From: an uncultured Pelagibacteraceae bacterium
GTDB lineage: Bacteria > Pseudomonadota > Alphaproteobacteria > Pelagibacterales > Pelagibacteraceae
NCBI GenBank assembly: GCA_902616245.1
Contig: CACMSB010000003.1
Location: 1 to 64,000, forward strand
Length of the DNA stretch: 64,000 bases
Reading direction: 5' to 3'
Shown piece after piece: positions 59,726-64,000 of this stretch (within the stretch, counting starts at the first letter, position 1; each line of letters begins with the position of its first letter). Made by a program: the position numbers and the translations under genes. The notes below the pieces were generated by a model, which saw only the letters and a list, made by a program, of their open reading frames with translations, was not told the origin of the DNA and did not search any database.

Positions 59726-60153
59726 TGAAAAAGTATTTTTTCATTTTTATTGTTTTATTTTATGCAGATACTGCTTTCTCTCATTCGCACTACCCCATAA
59801 CTAGAGATTCATTAGAAGCAATTAAAAATGGCAAGATATTATACAATCAATATTGTGTTTCTTGTCACCAAGCAAATTTAGCTGGAGCTACAAATTGGCA
59901 AGGTTTAGATGAGGATGGGCATAGAAAAGCACCGCCTTTAAATGGAACTGGTCATACTTGGCATCATACAGATGAGTTACTACATAGAATGATAAAGTAT
60001 GGATTTGCTAAATTGATAAAAAATTATGAAGGCAAGATGATGGGTTTTGGTGATAAAATAAGTGATGAAGGTATTGATAACATTCTTTCGTACATTAAAT
60101 CTTATTGGAAAGATGATATTTATGAATATCATTTAGAAATGAGCAAACAATGA
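59725..60153 (+). CDS. Class I cytochrome c
   Basis: 142 residues with signal peptide MKKYFFIFIVLFYADTAFS. The haem motif is YCVSCHQANLAGATNWQG near the N-terminus and the Met ligand is in KMMGFGDKIS. IDNILSYIKSYW is the C-terminal helix. A soluble periplasmic electron carrier. Its start overlaps the class II gene stop, and its stop overlaps the DUF4396 gene start, so the three are translated together. Confidence 0.87.
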   Translation: MKKYFFIFIVLFYADTAFSHSHYPITRDSLEAIKNGKILYNQYCVSCHQANLAGATNWQGLDEDGHRKAPPLNGTGHTWHHTDELLHRMIKYGFAKLIKNYEGKMMGFGDKISDEGIDNILSYIKSYWKDDIYEYHLEMSKQ

Positions 60154-60593
60154 GTTCAGAAGCAATTAATTTTAATTGGTCATGCAAGCATACTTGGAAA
60201 AGAAGCGCAAAAAATACTGCATGGTGTTTACTAGGCTGTGCAATTGGTGACTTTGGAACTATATTGTATTTTCAGATAACAGGAATTCCCTGGCCTGTTT
60301 TAGCCATCATGACTTTAGCAATTATAAATGGTTTGATTACAAGTATTATTTTAGAAACTATAATTTTACTAAGACAAAAACTTGATTTTTTCAAAGCATT
60401 AAAGACTGCGCTTGGTATGAGCTTTATATCAATGGTCAGTATGGAAATAGCCATGAACCTCACAGATGTAATTTTAACAGGTGGAGCTATTTTAAATTGG
60501 TGGGTAGTACCAATAATGCTTATTGCTGGTTTTTTAACTCCATGGCCTTACAATTACTGGAGATTAAAAAAATATAACATTGCTTGTCACTAA
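60150..60593 (+). CDS. DUF4396 membrane protein
   Basis: 147 residues with four membrane helices, beginning with the polar WSCKHTWKRSAKNTAWCLLGCAIGDFGTI. GIPWPVLAIMTLAIINGLITSI and LTPWPYNYWRLKKYNIACH are DUF4396 blocks. The Cys and His residues (SCKH near the start, ACH at the end) could bind metal such as copper. It is coupled by ATGA to the cytochrome c gene, so a role in cytochrome or copper handling is plausible but unproven. Confidence 0.82.
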   Translation: MSSEAINFNWSCKHTWKRSAKNTAWCLLGCAIGDFGTILYFQITGIPWPVLAIMTLAIINGLITSIILETIILLRQKLDFFKALKTALGMSFISMVSMEIAMNLTDVILTGGAILNWWVVPIMLIAGFLTPWPYNYWRLKKYNIACH

Positions 60594-60625
60594 AAATACC
60601 ACTATATCAAATTTGATTTTCAAAA

Positions 60626-61561
60626 ATGTCTAAAGATTTAATCACAATAAACAATTTATCTAAAGTATATGACAATGGTTTTAATGCTTTAAAATCTGTA
60701 GATTTAAAAATAAAACAAGGTGAGATAATTGCAATGCTAGGACCTAATGGTGCTGGCAAAACTACATTAATTAGTATTGTTTGTGGAATTGTAAAACCTA
60801 GTTCTGGTGAAATAACCGTAGATGGATATGATATAATAAAAGATTATAGAGAGACAAGATCTAGAATAGGTTTGGTTCCACAGGAAATTTCACTTGAGCA
60901 ATTTGAAACAGTTTTTAATAATGTTTCTTACTCAAGAGGATTATATGGCAAAGGACCTAATCCTAAGCATATAGAAAAAATATTAAAAGATTTCAGTCTA
61001 TGGGATAAGAAAGATTTAAGATTAAACCAATTATCTGGTGGTATGAAAAGAAGAGTGATGATTGCCAAAGCCTTATCACACGAACCTTCAATCTTATTTC
61101 TTGATGAACCAACAGCTGGTGTAGATGTTGAGTTAAGAAAAGATATGTGGAAGGTCGTAGAGGGATTAAGAAAAACTGGTGTAACTATAATTTTAACAAC
61201 ACACTATATCGAAGAAGCAGAAGCTATTGCTGATAGAGTAGCAGTTATCAATCAAGGTGAAATTATCGTCGTAGATAATAAAATTGATTTATTGAAAAAA
61301 ATGGGACATAAAAAATTAACAATTGAATTACAAGATAAAGTTGAATGTATTCCGAGTGAGCTTGATGAGTATAATCTCTCAATTTCAAATGATAAATATT
61401 CTTTAATATATAATTATAATTTACATGCAGAAAGAACAGGTATTACTAAAATGCTTCAGGATCTAAAAAATGCAGGTTTACGAATGAGAGATTTAAAGAC
61501 AGAGCAAAATAACCTTGAGAAAATTTTTGTTACATTGGTAAAGGAAAACAATGACGATTAA
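60626..61561 (+). CDS. ABC exporter ATPase, YadG/DrrA type
   Basis: 311 residues with Walker A GPNGAGKTT, signature LSGGMKRRV and Walker B ILFLDEPTAGVD. The C-terminal tail (LEKIFVTLV) is typical of ABC-2-type ATPases. It pairs with the permease that overlaps its last 11 bp. Substrate unknown; YadGH homologues are widespread in proteobacteria without a proven cargo. It lies 32 bp after DUF4396 but has its own start region. Confidence 0.88.
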   Translation: MSKDLITINNLSKVYDNGFNALKSVDLKIKQGEIIAMLGPNGAGKTTLISIVCGIVKPSSGEITVDGYDIIKDYRETRSRIGLVPQEISLEQFETVFNNVSYSRGLYGKGPNPKHIEKILKDFSLWDKKDLRLNQLSGGMKRRVMIAKALSHEPSILFLDEPTAGVDVELRKDMWKVVEGLRKTGVTIILTTHYIEEAEAIADRVAVINQGEIIVVDNKIDLLKKMGHKKLTIELQDKVECIPSELDEYNLSISNDKYSLIYNYNLHAERTGITKMLQDLKNAGLRMRDLKTEQNNLEKIFVTLVKENNDD

Positions 61562-62318
61562 CTTTCATGCGTTAAAAGCAATTTATTTTCATGAAATGGA
61601 TAGATTTAGAAGAACATTAATTCAATCTCTTCTTTCGCCAGTTTTATCAACGTCTTTATACTTTATAGTTTTTGGTTCAGTAATTGGTGATTATGTCGAA
61701 AACATTGATGGAATTAGTTACGGTTCTTATATTGTACCTGGTTTATTGATGTTAACCTTATTAACTCAATCAATAAGTAACACTTCTTTTGGAATATTTT
61801 TTCCAAAGTTTAATGGAACGATTTATGAAATACTAGCTGCACCAATTTCAACAACTGAGATTGTTATAGCTTATGTTGGAGCAGGGGCAACAAAAACATT
61901 ATTAGTAGCAGCAGTGATTTTTTTTACATCACTTTTTTTTGCTGAGGTAAATGTAAAGTTTCCTTTACTAATGGTTTTTCTATTAATCTTAGTAGCTTTT
62001 ACTTTTGCATTGTTTGGATTTTTGATTGGACTCTTAAGCAAAAATTTCGAGCAAATGTCTATAATTCCTACAATAGTTATAACTCCAATGGTTTTCCTTG
62101 GTGGTAGTTTGTACTCTCTAGACATGCTCCCAAGTTTTTGGCAGACAGTCACATATTTTAATCCTGTTGTATATTTAGTTAATGGACTAAGGTTTTCATT
62201 TTATGGAGTATCAGATTTTAATATATGGATAAGTATATCAACAATGATTTTATTTTTAATTGTTTGTGTGACACTGGTGGCAGCCATATTAAAAAAGGGT
62301 TATAATATAAAAAACTAA
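61551..62318 (+). CDS. ABC-2 type exporter permease, YadH-like
   Basis: 255 residues, six membrane segments. SLLSPVLSTSLYFIVFGSVIG, YIVPGLLMLTLLTQSISNTSFGIF and MVFLGGSLYSLDMLPSFWQTVTYFNPVVYLVNGLRF are classic YadH/NodJ blocks. It forms the membrane part of the exporter, with the ATPase overlapping by 11 bp. Cargo unknown; drug, polysaccharide or lipid are possible. A small membrane protein follows one base after its stop. Confidence 0.87.
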   Translation: MTINFHALKAIYFHEMDRFRRTLIQSLLSPVLSTSLYFIVFGSVIGDYVENIDGISYGSYIVPGLLMLTLLTQSISNTSFGIFFPKFNGTIYEILAAPISTTEIVIAYVGAGATKTLLVAAVIFFTSLFFAEVNVKFPLLMVFLLILVAFTFALFGFLIGLLSKNFEQMSIIPTIVITPMVFLGGSLYSLDMLPSFWQTVTYFNPVVYLVNGLRFSFYGVSDFNIWISISTMILFLIVCVTLVAAILKKGYNIKN

Positions 62319-62319
62319 T

Positions 62320-62487
62320 TTGACTGTTGATCAAATAATTCCTGCAATATTTTTAATTTTAGTTTTAATATTAGTTTTGCCAAATTTTTTGAGATCAAAT
62401 TCAAATATTAAACAATTAGTATCAAATTTCTCTATCTGGATAATAATAATAATAGTAATATTTGGATTGATGTATTTTTTGATGTAA
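62320..62487 (+). CDS. 55-residue two-helix membrane protein (TTG start)
   Basis: TTG one base after the exporter permease stop gives LTVDQIIPAIFLILVLILV..., a first helix, a short polar loop (NFLRSNSNIKQLVSN) and a second helix (SIWIIIIIVIFGLMYFLM). This resembles the N-terminal membrane domain of alphaproteobacterial clan-AA aspartic proteases (TIGR02281), whose protease domain is absent here. That likeness is weak. Function unknown. Confidence 0.42.
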   Translation: MTVDQIIPAIFLILVLILVLPNFLRSNSNIKQLVSNFSIWIIIIIVIFGLMYFLM

Positions 62488-62495
62488 ATATATTT

Positions 62496-62660
62496 ATGAT
62501 TAAATTTATTCTTCCTGCAGTTATATTAATTTTAATTATAATTTTTTGGGAAAAAATTAACGAATTTTTATTAAGCAAATTTAAAATTAAACTCAATTAT
62601 ATAGCCATCATCATATTAGTTTTAATATTATTTGTTTTATCCTTATTGCTATATTTCTAA
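62496..62660 (+). CDS. 54-residue two-helix membrane protein
   Basis: MIKFILPAVILILIIIFW, then a short basic loop (EKINEFLLSKFKIKLN), then IAIIILVLILFVLSLLLY. Two hydrophobic helices with no conserved residues I recognise. It lies 8 bp after the preceding tiny gene and 6 bp before the TauE-like gene, so the two may be coupled to it. Either could be an accessory subunit or a poorly conserved frame. Confidence 0.42.
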   Translation: MIKFILPAVILILIIIFWEKINEFLLSKFKIKLNYIAIIILVLILFVLSLLLYF

Positions 62661-62666
62661 TTTATA

Positions 62667-63413
62667 ATGGAGATTAACTTATTATTCTTTATTAGTGTTG
62701 TTCCAGCAATTGTTTTATATGGAATTGCTAAATCTGGTTTAGGTGGCTCGATATCATTAATTTCGGTTCCATTAATGACAGTGGTAATGCCATTAAACCA
62801 AGCACTTGCTATAATTTTACCAATATTAATTTTTTCAGACATTATTGCTGTTTATAGATTTAGAAGGGAATTTGATTTTGGAACACTAAAGTTATTAGTT
62901 CCATTTGCTGCTACAGGAATAATAATAGGCTCATTTACCTTTACTTTTTTTTCAGAGGATTTGCTTAAACTAATTGTCGGAATAATGGGTTTCTTATTTG
63001 CTGGTCATTATTTTTTATTTAAAAAAGAAAAAAATATACCAGCAAAAAAAAACTTTTTTAAAGGTGCAATTTGCTCATCTATCGCTGGTTTTTCAAGTTT
63101 TTGTGTACATGCTGGTGGAACGCCAACAAGTCTTTATTTACTCCCATTAAGAATGAAGAAAGAAATTTATGTTGGGACAAGAATTATTTTTTTTAGTTGT
63201 GTTAATCTTATTAAGCTTCCTCTGTATGTTTATTTATCCATGATGAATTTTGATACTCTGTATCAGTCAGTTACTCTTTTCCCTTTAGCGCTAATTGGAA
63301 TATTTATAGGTTATAAATTACTCAAAATAATTGAGGAAAATTTATTCTACAATATTATTTATGCTTTAATTTTGGTTAGTAGTTTTAAGTTAATATTAGA
63401 TTTTATGGTTTAA
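62667..63413 (+). CDS. tauE: TSUP-family sulfite/organosulfonate exporter, TauE type
   Basis: 248 residues, about eight membrane helices in two repeats. Conserved TauE/SafE motifs are GIAKSGLGGSISLISVPLM at the start and SIAGFSSFCVHAGGTPTSLYLLPLRMKKEIYVGTRIIFFSCVNLIKLPLY in the second half. Members export sulfite or sulfonate by-products. About 9 kb from tauABC-tpa-ald, it may dispose of sulfite released by sulfonate cleavage (context inference). A terminator hairpin follows its stop directly. Confidence 0.85.
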   Translation: MEINLLFFISVVPAIVLYGIAKSGLGGSISLISVPLMTVVMPLNQALAIILPILIFSDIIAVYRFRREFDFGTLKLLVPFAATGIIIGSFTFTFFSEDLLKLIVGIMGFLFAGHYFLFKKEKNIPAKKNFFKGAICSSIAGFSSFCVHAGGTPTSLYLLPLRMKKEIYVGTRIIFFSCVNLIKLPLYVYLSMMNFDTLYQSVTLFPLALIGIFIGYKLLKIIEENLFYNIIYALILVSSFKLILDFMV

Positions 63414-63439
63414 TTAGGCTTTAATTTCTTAAAGCCTAA
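63414..63439 (+). terminator. Hairpin terminator after the TauE-like gene
   Basis: Starts immediately after the stop codon with a stem of 9 bp (extendable to 11) and a small TTTC loop. The following bases (TAAGTTTATAAC) are only moderately U-rich, so it is a likely but not strong terminator. It separates the exporter from the riboswitch unit, leaving 141 bp between them in which I see a promoter only. Confidence 0.65.
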
Positions 63440-63550
63440 TAAGTTTATAACTAAAAGGAAGGGAATTAATAATTTGTAAATTAATTCAATCAACTCAGAA
63501 AATACAATGCTAATTAGTCTAATGAGCAATGCAAAATCTAGGATAATTTC

Positions 63551-63579
63551 TTGAAATTTTAAATTTAATGATTTATTTA
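63551..63579 (+). promoter_or_regulatory. Promoter candidate for the TPP-riboswitch unit
   Basis: TTGAAA at 63551-63556 and TATTTA at 63574-63579 have a 17 bp spacer. Transcription would start near 63586, at the 5' edge of the aptamer. The stretch between the terminator and this site (about 63440-63550) shows no frame or repeat. Confidence 0.38.
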
Positions 63580-63580
63580 G

Positions 63581-63642
63581 ACTTTGGGGTGCTTTTTAGC
63601 TGAGAATAACCCATTGAACCTGTCCGGTAATTCAGAAAGGGA
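63581..63642 (+). ncRNA. TPP riboswitch (THI element)
   Basis: Core blocks match the aptamer: GGGGTGC (P2 5' side) at 63586-63592, GCTGAGA at 63599-63605 with ACCC (63609-63612), then GAACCTG (63616-63622), GGTAAT (63626-63631) and a closing GAAAGGGA. P3 is only a small loop, so it is a compact version. The AAAGGG at the 3' edge doubles as the Shine-Dalgarno, 4-5 bp before the ATG, so ligand binding would block translation. Thiamin pyrophosphate would turn the gene off. Confidence 0.92.
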
Positions 63643-63645
63643 AAA

Positions 63646-64000
63646 ATGAATAACCTAAATATAATTAATCAAGTAACAGCAATTATTTTGATTATAACTT
63701 TAAGTTTGTTGTTTATTTTTGTAGGCATCTACTATTCAAAAAAATTTAAAGGACTAAACAATTACTTAGTTGCTAACCGCTCAATTGGAACTTTATCTTT
63801 AACTTCAAGTCTTGTTGCCTCTGCTCTTGGTGCTTGGATTTTATTTGGACCCGCATCAGCAGCAACATGGGGAGGAATTGGTGCAGTGATTGGCTATTCA
63901 CTAGGAACTGCATTTCCGCTTTTTATTTTAATTTATCTTGGTAAAAAATTTAGAACTAGTTATCCGCAAGGCAAAAGTATTATTGAAATAATAAGATTAA
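63646..64000 (+). CDS. thiV: Sodium:solute symporter, thiV-like (HMP transporter), 5' end only
   Basis: 118 residues are visible before the window ends. An N-terminal helix is followed by GIYYSKKFKGLNNYLVANRSIGTLSLTSSLVASALGAWILFGPASAATWGGIGAVIGYSLGTAFPLFI, the SSS-family start of helices 2 and 3. Directly controlled by the TPP riboswitch, so the cargo should be thiamin or a precursor. In SAR11 the TPP-controlled SSS gene is called thiV and is proposed to take up the pyrimidine precursor HMP. The assignment rests on that literature plus the riboswitch. Confidence 0.85.
   Translation, partial: MNNLNIINQVTAIILIITLSLLFIFVGIYYSKKFKGLNNYLVANRSIGTLSLTSSLVASALGAWILFGPASAATWGGIGAVIGYSLGTAFPLFILIYLGKKFRTSYPQGKSIIEIIRL

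Noticed and set aside
1..64000. CRISPR arrays, insertion sequences, prophage or integrase genes
   Set aside because: No repeat-spacer pattern, transposase or integrase was recognised on either strand.
1..64000. tRNA or rRNA genes
   Set aside because: No cloverleaf or rRNA-like sequence was recognised in the intergenic gaps, although a tRNAscan run would be decisive.

Overview
The window is very AT-rich (about 30% G+C judged by eye, not computed). It is packed with genes whose start and stop codons often overlap and carries no rRNA, tRNA, insertion sequence, phage gene or CRISPR array that I can see. Streamlined layout, many substrate-binding-protein transporters, taurine and glucosylglycerate genes, and a TPP riboswitch before a sodium:solute symporter all point to a marine alphaproteobacterium of the SAR11 group ('Candidatus Pelagibacter' or a close relative). 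That assignment is inference from gene content.

Layout. 1-6.0 kb: tail of a tripartite tricarboxylate (TTT) transporter plus SDR, aldo/keto reductase, ROK kinase, 3-hydroxyisobutyrate-dehydrogenase-like enzyme and FAH-family hydrolase, probably a sugar-acid catabolic operon. 6.0-12.7 kb: PEP carboxylase, CcdA, a flavin reductase, a GBBH-like dioxygenase, a HisN-like phosphatase and a glutamine amidotransferase. 12.8-18.0 kb: Dpp-type ABC importer. 18.9-23.7 kb (minus): TRAP transporter with a PEP-mutase/isocitrate-lyase-family lyase and a second hydroxyacid dehydrogenase. 24.7-29.8 kb (minus): fourteen tightly packed small genes (NTF2-like, ferredoxin-like alpha/beta, cupin, a DsbA/HCCA-isomerase-like protein and two SMR-like membrane proteins), the strongest candidate for an undescribed system. 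29.9-33.6 kb: cysE-cysK, a persulfide-dioxygenase-like hydrolase, a 1-Cys peroxiredoxin and a methyltransferase. 33.6-36.3 kb (minus): glucosylglycerate synthesis and a racemase. 36.4-38.2 kb: MFS and LysE transporters.

38.2-46.3 kb: an ABC importer with no ATPase gene of its own, an HAD-like protein lacking its catalytic aspartates, a MetE-like methyltransferase, tandem-SnoaL proteins and a bicupin, which together look like an uncharacterised uptake-and-degradation cassette. 46.3-58.2 kb: an organosulfonate region with HpsN-like dehydrogenase, phosphate acetyltransferase, BASS transporter, a two-headed winged-helix regulator, a sulfolactate/malate-type dehydrogenase, TauABC, a taurine/beta-alanine:pyruvate aminotransferase and alanine dehydrogenase. 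Sulfoacetaldehyde acetyltransferase (Xsc) is not in the window. 58.3-60.6 kb: cytochromes and a thioredoxin-like protein. 60.6-63.4 kb: ABC-2 exporter, two tiny membrane proteins and a TauE-type sulfite exporter. 63.6 kb to the end: TPP riboswitch and the start of a thiV-like symporter.

A recurring design stands out. In all four importer operons whose binding-protein gene is visible, an RNA hairpin lies directly after that gene and before the next transporter gene, which would let the binding protein be made in excess. Convergent genes repeatedly overlap at their stop codons, leaving no room for conventional terminators.
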